This document shows, in pieces, positions 1 through 9,339 of a stretch of DNA of 64,000 bases. The DNA comes from G965216745 sp965216745 (GTDB taxonomy: Bacteria; Pseudomonadota; Alphaproteobacteria; Rickettsiales; Anaplasmataceae): contig OZ244191.1 in the NCBI GenBank assembly GCA_965216745.1, positions 186,001 through 250,000 on the forward strand, written 5' to 3'. The translations under genes and the position numbers were made by a program. Position 1 is the first letter of the stretch. Each line of letters starts with the position of its first letter. The notes under the pieces are model-generated. The model had not been told where the DNA came from. It did no database searches and worked only from the letters and a program-made list of their open reading frames with translations.

Positions 1-2673
1 AGATGGATTGAAATTTGTTGCTACTGAATAATTTTGCTCATCCGATTCATCTAAAAAACAATATCTAAGAGTAAGTTCAGTTTCTTGATTGTTGATAGTT
101 TCGATCTCATCACTGTCATTGTCAGAGTCTAAACTAAAAATATTAGGGTTGTTATATACTGGTATTGGTTTTGGTTTTTTCTTTTTAAAACAAAGAAAAT
201 AGATTGATGCAATAAAAACAATAAAAACAGCAAATAAAGAGAATAAAGGATAAAGCGAATTATTACTTTTTTTAGGAGAGTTCTTTTCTTTTTCAGAATG
301 TTCATTTGGTCTTACTTGAATGCTGTTGGGTTCTTCAGGAACTTTAGTTGTATTTACTTGAATGCTGTTGAGTTCTTCAGGAACTTTAGTTGTATTTACT
401 TGAATGCTGTTGGGTTCTTCAGGAACTTTAGTTGTATTTACTTGAATGCCGTTTGGTTCTTCAGGAACTTTAGTTGTATTTACTTGAATGCCGTTTGGTT
501 CTTCAGGAACTTTAGTTGTATTTACTTGAATGCCGTTTGGTTCTTCAGGAACTTTAGTTGTATTTACTTGAATGCCGTTTGGTTCTTCAGGAACTTTAGT
601 TGTATTTACTTGAATGCTGTTTGGTTCTTCAGGAACTTTAGTTGTATTTACTTGAATGCCGTTTGGTTCTTCAGGAACTTTAGTTGTATTTACTTGAATG
701 CTGTTTGGTTCTTCAGGAACTTTAGTTGTATTTACTTGAATGCCGTTTGGTTCTTCAGGAACTTTAGTTGTATTTACTTGAATGCTGTTGGGTTCTTCAG
801 GAACTTTAGTTGTATTTACTTGAATGCTGTTGGGTTCTTCAGGAACTTTAGTTGTATTTACTTGAATGCCGTTTGGTTCTTCAGGAACTTTAGTTGTATT
901 TACTTGAATGCTGTTTGGTTCTTCAGGAACTTTAGTTGTATTTACTTGAATGCTGTTTGGTTCTTCAGGAACTTTAGTTGTATTTACTGGAATGTCGTTT
1001 GATCCTATTTGATTGTAGTCACTATCAAAAAAATTTTCAAACCAAAGATAATTAGGATCTTGTGTGGTTGTTGTTGTTTTATTATCTTCAGAAACAGAAG
1101 ACCTTGATATAATTTCACTATCATATTTGATTTCTATAGGCAAAAGCAAATCATCTTTTTTTATAAACAATTTTTCCCATTCCTTGAAATATTCATTCTG
1201 ATTAAATTTTAAAATTGCTTTTAATTCATATTTTGATTCCTTATTCTGAATCCATATATAATGTATAGAAAAAACTTTTTGGTTTTTAGCATAATAATAA
1301 ACAATATTTCTTCCTTTATAATTTATAATTTCGGGCCTAAGTGATTCACCGTTATTAAGAAAATAGAAACCTGAAGTCTGTCTTTGAATATATTCAGGAA
1401 ATGAGTTTGCATTAGTTGGTACTATACAACTTAAAATTAATATGTTGTCATGTTTAATCATTGATGTAATCATGGGCACTATACCTTTAGCGGCATAACT
1501 ATTGTCATCAAAATCAACTTCTTTATAATTTGATATTTTAAATTTCAATAAACGTGACCAAATAACATTTTTATAACCAAGATCAACTGCCTGTAACCAA
1601 GGATTTCCAATATGAACAAGCATTTTTCCTGCATCACATATATCATAAAGAGAAACAGTTTCTATAAACTTATCATCTTTGCCTTCCCTGGAAACAAGGT
1701 ATGTATTTTTATCCAAATGTAATATTTCTATATTTTTTGGATTATGAGTTTGAGAAACTTGTGTGCAAGAATTTTTTTCTGGAAACTTAATAGGCCAAAC
1801 AGAATAAGAACTGTTCTGATTTTTTACATCTAAATAAACAACGTTTCTAGAATATGAATAATCTGAATAATTTTCATCAAGCATTAAAGAGTAATGACTT
1901 ATAAAAGGTACTACTAATTTACAATCTTCAACATTTATAATATTTTGAATAAACAAATAATTATCTTCAAAATCGTACTTATACCAAAAGTAATTCGGTA
2001 TTTTGAATTTATATAATTTTATACCTACTTTTTCCCCCCCATCAGTAAATTCATTTGGCAATATTTTTATATTATAATAATCAGAATCAAGCTTATAAAT
2101 AATAAAGAATGATTCTTGGCAATCAGGCAATGGTTTCACAAACAAATCATCTGCTAAAAAAAAAAGATCTGCTATGATAGAATTTGATACTTTTTCATAT
2201 TTTTCTATTTTTACATATATTTTTGAAACAAAAGATCCATCGGTTGTTTTATTAAGAGATATATGATCTTGCCCAAAATCATAAACAATAAACCTATCAG
2301 AATACTTTTCCATACTTTTGCTTGGATCATCTACTCCAAGATCTTGTGATTCTTTGTTTATATTTCGAACAGATGAATCATAACTATTAACATCTCGATA
2401 ACTTCTGATTTTACGTTTTTTTTTTAGCTTTTTCTTTTTTTTGTATTGTTTTTTATATAAATCAGAAGAATTTATATTATCAATTGTTGAAGAATTTACA
2501 TAATTAATTATTGAATCATGAGCAATAGGTAATTGACTGTAATTTAGATTATTATCATTTAAACCAAAGTTATAATCAACATTAATTGTTTTATTTGAAT
2601 CAACATTAATTGTTTTATTTGAAAATGAATTATATGTGAGAAACATAATTGTTTTAATAAAATGTGTCCACAT
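1..2673 (-). CDS. Large repeat-bearing surface-type membrane protein, 3' end outside window
   Basis: The minus frame is open from an ATG at 2673 to the window edge (about 890 residues seen), with an in-frame TGA eight codons upstream. Order: a short N-terminus with an octapeptide SNKTINVD present twice; a Lys/Arg-rich patch (KKKKKLKKKRK); about 480 residues of aromatic- and Asn-rich sequence with no family I recognise; sixteen 14-residue repeats NTTKVPEEPN(S/G)IQV; one hydrophobic segment ending in a KKKK stop-transfer; then an acidic tail running off the window. This suggests a large outside domain on a proline-rich stalk, one C-terminal membrane anchor and an inner tail. The N-terminus is only weakly signal-like. 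It is divergent from rplM across about 275 bp. Function unknown; a surface adhesin or antigen is an inference. Confidence 0.8.
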   Translation of the reverse strand, partial: MWTHFIKTIMFLTYNSFSNKTINVDSNKTINVDYNFGLNDNNLNYSQLPIAHDSIINYVNSSTIDNINSSDLYKKQYKKKKKLKKKRKIRSYRDVNSYDSSVRNINKESQDLGVDDPSKSMEKYSDRFIVYDFGQDHISLNKTTDGSFVSKIYVKIEKYEKVSNSIIADLFFLADDLFVKPLPDCQESFFIIYKLDSDYYNIKILPNEFTDGGEKVGIKLYKFKIPNYFWYKYDFEDNYLFIQNIINVEDCKLVVPFISHYSLMLDENYSDYSYSRNVVYLDVKNQNSSYSVWPIKFPEKNSCTQVSQTHNPKNIEILHLDKNTYLVSREGKDDKFIETVSLYDICDAGKMLVHIGNPWLQAVDLGYKNVIWSRLLKFKISNYKEVDFDDNSYAAKGIVPMITSMIKHDNILILSCIVPTNANSFPEYIQRQTSGFYFLNNGESLRPEIINYKGRNIVYYYAKNQKVFSIHYIWIQNKESKYELKAILKFNQNEYFKEWEKLFIKKDDLLLPIEIKYDSEIISRSSVSEDNKTTTTTQDPNYLWFENFFDSDYNQIGSNDIPVNTTKVPEEPNSIQVNTTKVPEEPNSIQVNTTKVPEEPNGIQVNTTKVPEEPNSIQVNTTKVPEEPNSIQVNTTKVPEEPNGIQVNTTKVPEEPNSIQVNTTKVPEEPNGIQVNTTKVPEEPNSIQVNTTKVPEEPNGIQVNTTKVPEEPNGIQVNTTKVPEEPNGIQVNTTKVPEEPNGIQVNTTKVPEEPNSIQVNTTKVPEELNSIQVNTTKVPEEPNSIQVRPNEHSEKEKNSPKKSNNSLYPLFSLFAVFIVFIASIYFLCFKKKKPKPIPVYNNPNIFSLDSDNDSDEIETINNQETELTLRYCFLDESDEQNYSVATNFNPS
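313..984 (-). repeat. Sixteen tandem 42-bp repeats coding a 14-aa unit
   Basis: Sixteen head-to-tail 42-bp units with a partial unit at each end. Units differ at only a few positions, mainly AGC/GGC (Ser/Gly) and CCC/CCA (Pro codon), with one further variant. The unit is a multiple of three, so copy-number change keeps frame. Translated on the minus strand each unit reads NTTKVPEEPN(S/G)IQV. Such near-identical arrays usually expand and contract by slippage or recombination. Confidence 0.95.
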
Positions 2674-2898
2674 AATAAAAAATGTTTTAATTAATCAGTT
2701 TTACGAAATAACATAAATTGTCATCTCAAGCAATGATCTATTTGATTTAAAACATAATTTATTTTAAAACATAACATATATTAAAAAACACACAAAACCA
2801 AATACCGAAAAATATGAAAAAGTTATATGTATGATAATAACATCATTATTTGATATGGGATTTTCAGTTACATTCAACAACTCTATATAATTTTAATG

Positions 2899-2927
2899 TT
2901 GACCAAAATTAGATGTAGTAATATAAT
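2899..2927 (+). promoter_or_regulatory. Probable sigma-70 promoter of rplM-rpsI
   Basis: TTGACC, a 17-bp spacer, then TATAAT, ending 21 bp before the rplM start. Both boxes are near consensus with ideal spacing. Assigned by pattern only. Confidence 0.6.
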
Positions 2928-2948
2928 TGCGTATTATTTAGATCAACA

Positions 2949-3434
2949 TTGGCTTTCTTAGTGAATAACTCTTACACTCTCACTGCGTCTGAAATATCAA
3001 AAAAATGGTGGATCATTGATGCGGAAAATTTAATTCTAGGTCGTATGGCTGCCCACGTGGTAACGATATTAAAAGGCAAACATAAGCCTAATTATACACC
3101 ACATATGGATGGTGGAGATTGCATAATAATCATAAACGCAGAAAAAATATCTCTCTCTGGAAAAAAGCTTAAGCAGAAGAAGTACTATCGACATACTGGA
3201 TATCCTGGAGGAATAAAAGAAACAACTCCTAGCAAGATACTAGCAAGCAGTAATCCAGATAGAATTGTAAGACTAGCTGTTTCCAGAATGATAGGTGACG
3301 GACCAATGGCAAGAAAAAGATTGAAAAATCTAAAAGTTTTTGTGGGGCCAAATCATAATCATCATGGTCAAAAACCTGAGATTATAGACATGAAATCTCA
3401 AAACTCAAAAAATTGTTTGAAAAATTATTCATAA
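2949..3434 (+). CDS. rplM: 50S ribosomal protein L13
   Basis: Large-subunit ribosomal protein L13, an early assembly protein that binds 23S rRNA. The L13 core is clear: KWWIIDAENLILGRMAA near the start, then KGKHKPNYTPHMDGGDCIIIINA and KKYYRHTGYPGG. At 161 aa it is slightly longer than usual because of a short N-terminal lead and Asn/Lys-rich tail. The start is TTG, as no suitable ATG lies upstream. It is followed 16 bp later by rpsI, the standard L13-S9 operon. Confidence 0.95.
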   Translation: MAFLVNNSYTLTASEISKKWWIIDAENLILGRMAAHVVTILKGKHKPNYTPHMDGGDCIIIINAEKISLSGKKLKQKKYYRHTGYPGGIKETTPSKILASSNPDRIVRLAVSRMIGDGPMARKRLKNLKVFVGPNHNHHGQKPEIIDMKSQNSKNCLKNYS

Positions 3435-3450
3435 ATTTCAGGAGATAAAA

Positions 3451-3903
3451 ATGCAAAATACAGTAACGCAAAAGTCAACAAAAAAACCTCGTTCTAAAGG
3501 TTTTATCGATTCCAAAGGTTGGTGCTACGCTACTGGTAGAAGAAAAAGTGCTGTGTGCAAAATATGGGTAAAACATGGCTCTGGTCAATTTAAAGTAAAC
3601 GGAATGCAGCCAACTGATTATTTCAAAAGAGAGTCTTTAGTTTTTAATTCATGTCATGCTCCTATATCTATCACCCAACTTTCTGGTCTGGTTGATTTCA
3701 ATGCTCAGACTTATGGTGGGGGTTTGTCTGCTCAGTCCGGTGCTTTAAGATTAGGACTAAGTCGTGCAATACAATGCATAGATGATTCAAAGAGACCAAT
3801 TTTAAAAAAATCGGGATTTTTGACTAGAGATTCTCGTAAAGTTGAAAGAAAAAAATATGGTAGAAAAAAAGCTAGAAAAAGCACTCAATATTCAAAACGT
3901 TAG
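3451..3903 (+). CDS. rpsI: 30S ribosomal protein S9
   Basis: Small-subunit ribosomal protein S9, whose C-terminal tail reaches the P-site tRNA. Seen are YATGRRKSAVCKIWVK, the GGGLSAQSGALRLGLSRA region and the basic tail ending QYSKR, matching the invariant SKR end of S9. At 150 aa it is of normal length. A clear AGGAGA ribosome site lies 7 bp before the ATG. It is the second gene of the rplM operon and is followed at once by a terminator hairpin. Confidence 0.96.
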   Translation: MQNTVTQKSTKKPRSKGFIDSKGWCYATGRRKSAVCKIWVKHGSGQFKVNGMQPTDYFKRESLVFNSCHAPISITQLSGLVDFNAQTYGGGLSAQSGALRLGLSRAIQCIDDSKRPILKKSGFLTRDSRKVERKKYGRKKARKSTQYSKR

Positions 3904-3937
3904 GAATTGCGCATTTCATTGCGCTTCATTCCTTTTT
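3902..3937 (+). terminator. Rho-independent terminator after rpsI
   Basis: AGGAAT (3902-3907) pairs with ATTCCT (3928-3933), and an inner GCGC pairs with GCGC around an 8-nt loop. The hairpin runs into TTTTT. It overlaps the rpsI stop codon, as expected for the end of the rplM-rpsI operon. Confidence 0.6.
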
Positions 3938-4512
3938 GAAACTATGCAAAAATCCAATTTACTTTCTAACAACAAGGATTATTACAATTTAAAAATTCTT
4001 TACGGGTTTCAATTCCCTAAATCCATTACTACAGAACAAATTAATATTATTTTTTGTAAGATATCAAAGATTGTATTGTTATCAATTGTATATATATCTG
4101 ACTTTTTATTTCAACAGACGTTTTTTACATACATAAACAAAACATATAGAACAACATTAAAATCACAAAATTCTGCAACAATTAAAAAGTCTGAGATGTA
4201 TATGTATTATGAAATCAAAAGATTTAGAAAAAAATGAAAATACTTACAAACATAAAATCGTTTCAAAATATTACTCTGTTCAATTCAAAGTCAATTTAAT
4301 GATAAAAACTAATTGCTTCAGAACAAAAGACTTAAATTCATCTCGATTTCATTGCCATATTTTTGATTTTTCATCATGCCTAGATCGGATTGAATTAACA
4401 GTATATTGCTTCAAAAATTTCATTCAATTAAACTCGAAAATCATATATATCAATAATGTTATAAATGATGGTTTTTTAAATAGGAATTTTTATATAGTCA
4501 AAGCAAACAATC
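3938..4512 (+). other. Intergenic region with no convincing gene
   Basis: About 575 bp between the rpsI terminator and the transglycosylase start. Open frames exist on the plus strand but overlap each other and the neighbours, are Lys/Asn/Ile-rich from base composition, and show no family features. It may be a decayed gene plus the promoter of the next gene. Confidence 0.5.
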
Positions 4513-6312
4513 ATGGTAGGAATAAGTTTAAAAAAAAAATTAAACAAAAATTTTAGGAATTATGCGTTTTTTTACACCTTATTCCTTTTTATTTCCTCAT
4601 CAGCAAACAGTGTACTTTCTAGCCCAAATAACCCATATAATTTAAACACTAACTCAATATTTCATTTCTCTCAATCAATAAATGCAATAAGGGAAAAAGA
4701 TAGCACTCTTGTATCTTATTATAAGAATAAAATACAAGACGCTGACCTTAAAAGTACAGTAAATTGGCTTTATCAAAATGCAAATCCAGATAAAACCAAA
4801 GAAGATACAAAAAATTATCTCATTTTTCCATCGGTTAATAAAAGGCAAATCTATGAAACATTGTCAATTCCAAATGATAGTGAAAAGATAACACCAAAAA
4901 TACAGTATAAGATAGATAATGATACAACACAAAACATTAAACTCTCTGGATTAGAAAACAAAGAAATTAAATTACAAAGATCAATAAAAGCAACAAGATT
5001 AGCAATGCAAAATAATTCACACGAAGCTGATTATTTGTTGAAAAAAGTAAAACAAAACATTAAAAAAGATTCTTTATTGTTTCTGGATTATATAGGATGG
5101 AAGATCAAAAGATCAGAATATAAAGATATTTTGCTTGACAAAGATACATTAGAACATCTAAAAAATTTTACTTCAAAAAATAACAGAGAATTAATATGGA
5201 GATATAAATGTATATGTATAAGGAACATATTAGAACAAAAAGAAGTAAATTTATACCCAATCGCTTATGAGATAGCAAAAAATCATGGAGATGTGTCTGG
5301 ACCAATATTTGCTGATGGAGAATGGCTGGCGGGATGGATAGCAGGAAATTTCCTGGGAGATAAAGAGCTAGCATATAAACACTTCGTGAAGCTTTATGAG
5401 TTAGTTTATTTCCCTAATACAATAAGCAAAGCTGCTTATTGGTCAGGAAGAATGGCAAGCACAAGATCAGATTCTATAAGATGGTATAAAATTGCTTCTT
5501 CATATAGAACTACATTCTATGGACAAATTGCATTGCTATACTTAAAACCAAATGGAAATCTAAATTTACAAACTTCAGAAAAATCATACAATGAAATTGA
5601 TGTAGACCACTTGTCTAAAATTATCAATATAAGTTATAAAATAAATGAATACAAATTGGCACGATTTTTATTGTCGTTTATGCTAAAAAACTCTAAGGAC
5701 GATGTACATAAATCAAAAATTTCTCTATGGTGCTTGAAAAACGACATGCCTTATCTTGCATTAATATCTTCTATTGATATACAAAAACAAGGGGAAATAA
5801 TAGTTGAATCTCTTTTTCCAATTAAAAACGAATATGAAAATAACGTTATTGAACCAGAAATCACCTTATCTCTTATAAAAAAAGAAAGCGCGTTTAACCC
5901 AAATGCTCGAAGTCCTAAAGGTGCTTTAGGTTTGATGCAGATGGTGCCATTAAACGCAAAACAAGTGGCCACCAGAAATAAAATAGAGTATAAAGATAAA
6001 AAATCTCTTTTGGATGCTGAAACAAACATCAGTATAGGAACTCATTACTTTAAAGAATTATTGTTTTATTATGATAATTCTTTAATTCTATCCTTATGCG
6101 CATATAATGCTGGGAAAAGACATACTAACACTTTTATAAAGTTGATAGGTGACGTGAGGAAATTACAAACATTAGAAGAAAAAGTTGATTGGATAGAATC
6201 TATACCGTTTTATGAAACAAGAGAATATGTAAAAGAAGTCATGAGTTGTATACAGGTTTATAAGTATATAAAAAACAAAACATCAATAGAAAAGATGTAT
6301 AATTATCTGTAA
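4513..6312 (+). CDS. Soluble lytic murein transglycosylase (GH23)
   Basis: Periplasmic enzyme that cleaves peptidoglycan between MurNAc and GlcNAc, leaving anhydro-MurNAc ends. At 599 aa it fits the Slt70 layout: a hydrophobic signal region near residues 17-36, a long helical superhelix region, and a C-terminal GH23 domain. That domain shows LIKKESAFNPNARSPKGALG followed by LMQMVP, with the catalytic Glu in KKES, and later LCAYNAG. The ATG at 4513 comes just before the signal sequence. It converges with fliF, with only 4 bp between the stop codons. Its presence implies a peptidoglycan-like wall that is remodelled; the gene could also serve secretion-channel or flagellar passage through the wall. 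Confidence 0.9.
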   Translation: MVGISLKKKLNKNFRNYAFFYTLFLFISSSANSVLSSPNNPYNLNTNSIFHFSQSINAIREKDSTLVSYYKNKIQDADLKSTVNWLYQNANPDKTKEDTKNYLIFPSVNKRQIYETLSIPNDSEKITPKIQYKIDNDTTQNIKLSGLENKEIKLQRSIKATRLAMQNNSHEADYLLKKVKQNIKKDSLLFLDYIGWKIKRSEYKDILLDKDTLEHLKNFTSKNNRELIWRYKCICIRNILEQKEVNLYPIAYEIAKNHGDVSGPIFADGEWLAGWIAGNFLGDKELAYKHFVKLYELVYFPNTISKAAYWSGRMASTRSDSIRWYKIASSYRTTFYGQIALLYLKPNGNLNLQTSEKSYNEIDVDHLSKIINISYKINEYKLARFLLSFMLKNSKDDVHKSKISLWCLKNDMPYLALISSIDIQKQGEIIVESLFPIKNEYENNVIEPEITLSLIKKESAFNPNARSPKGALGLMQMVPLNAKQVATRNKIEYKDKKSLLDAETNISIGTHYFKELLFYYDNSLILSLCAYNAGKRHTNTFIKLIGDVRKLQTLEEKVDWIESIPFYETREYVKEVMSCIQVYKYIKNKTSIEKMYNYL

Positions 6313-6316
6313 TTGG

Positions 6317-7912
6317 CTATTTTTGATCTTTTTTCATCCAGAACCTAATAATGTCAACCATTGCATCTGGATTTGATGCTACAAGATCATTCAATCTATT
6401 TAAACCATCATCTAAAACATTGCCAGAAGAATTTATATCGGTCAAATCACTGACTTTTGAATTATCATCCACATCACCGTTACCGCTAATATTCCTGGTA
6501 TCATCAGAAATTTCCGAAGAGTCATTCTTTGGATTTTGATTAACAAGAAAAACACGTTCAATAATAGAATTGATGATTGGACGAACAACTAAAATGGATA
6601 TCAATAACACAACCAGAGATATAATTAAAGTTGAAGCTAGAGAATAAAAATTAGTATTTTCAAACCAATTTTCTTCATACTCAACAACTTCTGGATGTAT
6701 AAACTGCATATTTATAACTTCAACAGTATCTCCACGATCTGTATCTATCCCAGAGGCAGAAACAATGAGTTTTCTTATTCTTGCCATTTCATTTTCTGAA
6801 CGTGGTTTATATACTTCTTTATCCAATTCCTTGTCAAAAGAATACACTCCATCTATAAGCACACCTACAGAGACCCTTTTTATAACTCCAGGAGAAATAA
6901 TATGTTTTTTTATTTCTTTTGATATTTCATAATTGATCGTCTCATCATTTTTCTCGAAATTAGATAAAAAATCACTAGAAGAACCAGAATCACCGAAAGG
7001 CATATTATTTTCAACTGAAACATTTTTACTATTATCTTTAGAAACATTTTTTTCTTCAGATGTGTGAATTGAGCGTGTTATTGGTTCAGAATCGTATTTT
7101 TCTGAATCTATAACCATTTGATCAAAATCCATATCAATAAAGACCTCTGCACGGACTTTGCCTATTCCTACAGCCTTTTCGACAAGATTTTCTATAGATT
7201 CTCTCATCCTATTTTCATGGTCAAATTTATATTCTTGTATTGAAGATGAAAGAACAGTGTCAGAATTACCTAGTTTAAAAGATTGACCATCAGTACCTAC
7301 AATAGTAACATCGTTAGGGCTCATATTAGAAACTGCAGAAGCAACTATGTGAGATATTGCAAAAACATCTTTTTTAGATAATACGTTTCCGTCTTTAACC
7401 TTGACAACAACAGATGCACTTGAATGGTTTTTGTTATTATTAAAAAGCTCTCTTTTTGGTATAACTAAATGTATTCTGGCAGCTTTTATATGCTCAAAAG
7501 ACATAATCGTTCTCGCCAATTCTCCCTCTAATGCTCTAAGAAGATTAACATCTTGTAAAAAACTAGAAGTCCCAAAAGTGTCACTTTTATTGAACAATTC
7601 ATAACCCACAAGAGAACCTTTTGTTGGTATTCCTTCAGATGCAAGTCTCATTCTTATTGCTCTTGCCTCATTCTCTTTTACAAAGATGTCATTTTCCTTT
7701 TGAGAATATGATATACCCCACTGGTTCAGCATAGTAGTGACTTCAATTTTATCTGAAGGATCCATAGAGCTATAAAGAGCAGTCATGTTGGAATTATGAA
7801 AATTGAAAAAAAATAAAAAAGAAAATATAATACCAGCAAATATGAGGGAAAAAACAATAGCAAATTTATTTTTATTTTTTTCGTTTACATAAGAGTTAAA
7901 AACTTTAAACAT
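6317..7912 (-). CDS. fliF: Flagellar MS-ring protein FliF
   Basis: Inner-membrane ring protein that anchors the flagellar basal body and its export gate. At 531 aa it has a first membrane segment (about 17-37), the YscJ/FliF ring domains with NMTALYSSMDPSDKIEVTTM and LARTIMSFEHIKAARIHLV, a low-complexity periplasmic stretch, a second membrane segment (about 424-448), and a C-terminal tail ending PDAMVDIIRFWMKK that would bind FliG. It is intact, with no frameshift. No other flagellar gene is nearby; it is placed 11 bp downstream of recA on the same strand. The start ATG at 7912 is the obvious one. Flagellar genes are known in some Rickettsiales but absent from most. Confidence 0.93.
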   Translation of the reverse strand: MFKVFNSYVNEKNKNKFAIVFSLIFAGIIFSFLFFFNFHNSNMTALYSSMDPSDKIEVTTMLNQWGISYSQKENDIFVKENEARAIRMRLASEGIPTKGSLVGYELFNKSDTFGTSSFLQDVNLLRALEGELARTIMSFEHIKAARIHLVIPKRELFNNNKNHSSASVVVKVKDGNVLSKKDVFAISHIVASAVSNMSPNDVTIVGTDGQSFKLGNSDTVLSSSIQEYKFDHENRMRESIENLVEKAVGIGKVRAEVFIDMDFDQMVIDSEKYDSEPITRSIHTSEEKNVSKDNSKNVSVENNMPFGDSGSSSDFLSNFEKNDETINYEISKEIKKHIISPGVIKRVSVGVLIDGVYSFDKELDKEVYKPRSENEMARIRKLIVSASGIDTDRGDTVEVINMQFIHPEVVEYEENWFENTNFYSLASTLIISLVVLLISILVVRPIINSIIERVFLVNQNPKNDSSEISDDTRNISGNGDVDDNSKVSDLTDINSSGNVLDDGLNRLNDLVASNPDAMVDIIRFWMKKDQK

Positions 7913-7923
7913 AAATCACTCAA

Positions 7924-8946
7924 CTAAGCAGCAATACCTATTACTTTTTGTTTTATCTCCTCAAATAATTCTGGATTTTGTTGTAAAAACAATTTAACAT
8001 TTTCCCTTCCCTGACCCATTTTAGTATCCATGTAAGAATAATAAGATCCTGATTTGTTGATTATTTCTCTTGAGACACCTATATCTATAAGTTCACCATA
8101 TTTACATATTCCTTTATTATAGATAATATCAAATTCTGCCTGTCTAAATGGCGGTGCAACTTTGTTTTTAACAATCTTGACCCTTGTTTGATTACCTACA
8201 ACAACTTCTTTATCTTTCAAGGCAGAAAGTCTTCTTATCTCCATTCTCACAGAGGAATAAAATTTTAAAGCATTACCTCCAGTAGTAGTTTCTGGATTAC
8301 CAAAAACCACACCTATTTTCATCCTAATTTGATTAATAAATATTACAATACATTTGGTTTTTGAAACAGAAGCCGTAATTTTTCTCATAGCCTGACTTAG
8401 CAATCTTGCCTGCAAACCCATATGAGAATCTCCCATTTCACCATCTATTTCAGCTTTAGGTGTCAAAGCTGCCACAGAATCTACAACTATCATGTCAACA
8501 GCTCCAGATCTTATAAGTATATCCACTATTTCTAAAGCTTGTTCTCCGTTATCAGGTTGTGACAAAATAAGTTGATCAATATTTACACCTAATTTTTTGG
8601 CATAAGATGTATCTAAAGCATGCTCTGCATCCACAAAAGCACAATTTCCTGAACTTTTTTGACATTCAGCTATAGCATGAAGAGCTATAGTTGTTTTTCC
8701 AGAGCTTTCAGCCCCAAAAATTTCAATCACTCTTCCTTTAGGATATCCACCAATACCTATTGCATCATCTAGTGCAATAGATCCTGTGGAAATTTTTTCT
8801 ATACCTTCAAACTCTGCTCCTTGTAGGCGCATTATAGAGCCTTTACCAAAAAGCTTGTTTATATGAGAAATAGCTGCGTCTAATACACCAGCCTTAGGGT
8901 CGCTCTTTACATCTTTATTCTCTATTTTAGAGTCAGTATCACTCAA
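7924..8946 (-). CDS. recA: Recombinase RecA
   Basis: ATP-dependent DNA strand-exchange protein for homologous recombination and SOS co-protease action. The 340-aa product has the full core: KGSIMRLQ, the P-loop at residues 78-86, IVVDSVAALTPKAEI (Walker B), GLQARLLSQAMRK, the FINQIRMKIGVVFGNPETTTGG loop, and the basic C-terminal domain. Oddity: the P-loop reads GAESSGKTT instead of the near-universal GPESSGKTT (Pro to Ala at residue 79). Start ATG at 8946. It may be co-transcribed with fliF. Confidence 0.97.
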   Translation of the reverse strand: MSDTDSKIENKDVKSDPKAGVLDAAISHINKLFGKGSIMRLQGAEFEGIEKISTGSIALDDAIGIGGYPKGRVIEIFGAESSGKTTIALHAIAECQKSSGNCAFVDAEHALDTSYAKKLGVNIDQLILSQPDNGEQALEIVDILIRSGAVDMIVVDSVAALTPKAEIDGEMGDSHMGLQARLLSQAMRKITASVSKTKCIVIFINQIRMKIGVVFGNPETTTGGNALKFYSSVRMEIRRLSALKDKEVVVGNQTRVKIVKNKVAPPFRQAEFDIIYNKGICKYGELIDIGVSREIINKSGSYYSYMDTKMGQGRENVKLFLQQNPELFEEIKQKVIGIAA

Positions 8947-9339
8947 TCAAAACCTCTGCTAAAAATATACTACAAACAAAACTACAATTATTGTAACAAC
9001 ATTAAACATAAAAAAACCAGGCTAAAAATAAACCTTTAAAATACAAACAATAAAAATTGCAAAATATTTAAAAATATTTAATAGCCAAAAACATTGATTA
9101 AATTGTAGAGCTTAAACTAATACTTAGCAACAGTTTTATGATGATAAAAAACCAAATAATGATATCATACAATATATAATATAAGGTAAATCATAAAAGC
9201 ACCCATTTGTTATATAAAATATCAATATTTTCAAATTTGACAAAAAGTCAAAACACACATCATAATAAATTGATATTATTATCCCTTTATATTAAGCGTT
9301 ATTTATGATAAAAATTTATACTTTTTAGGTGTTAGTAAA
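8947..9339. other. Divergent intergenic region recA/gmk
   Basis: About 390 bp of very AT-rich sequence between divergent genes. It must hold both promoters, but no unambiguous box pair or hairpin stands out. No coding frame is supported. Confidence 0.4.

Noticed and set aside
313..984. CRISPR array
   Set aside because: The 42-bp units are contiguous with no variable spacers and lie in a coding frame; no cas gene is seen.
298..1002. A 234-residue plus-strand open frame of FFRNFSCI-type repeats
   Set aside because: It is the antisense shadow of the 14-aa repeat array of the minus-strand surface protein, whose frame is much longer and ends in a sensible membrane anchor.
3842..4556. Two overlapping plus-strand open frames of 131 and 115 codons
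   Set aside because: They overlap rpsI, each other and slt, have composition-driven residues, and show no domain.
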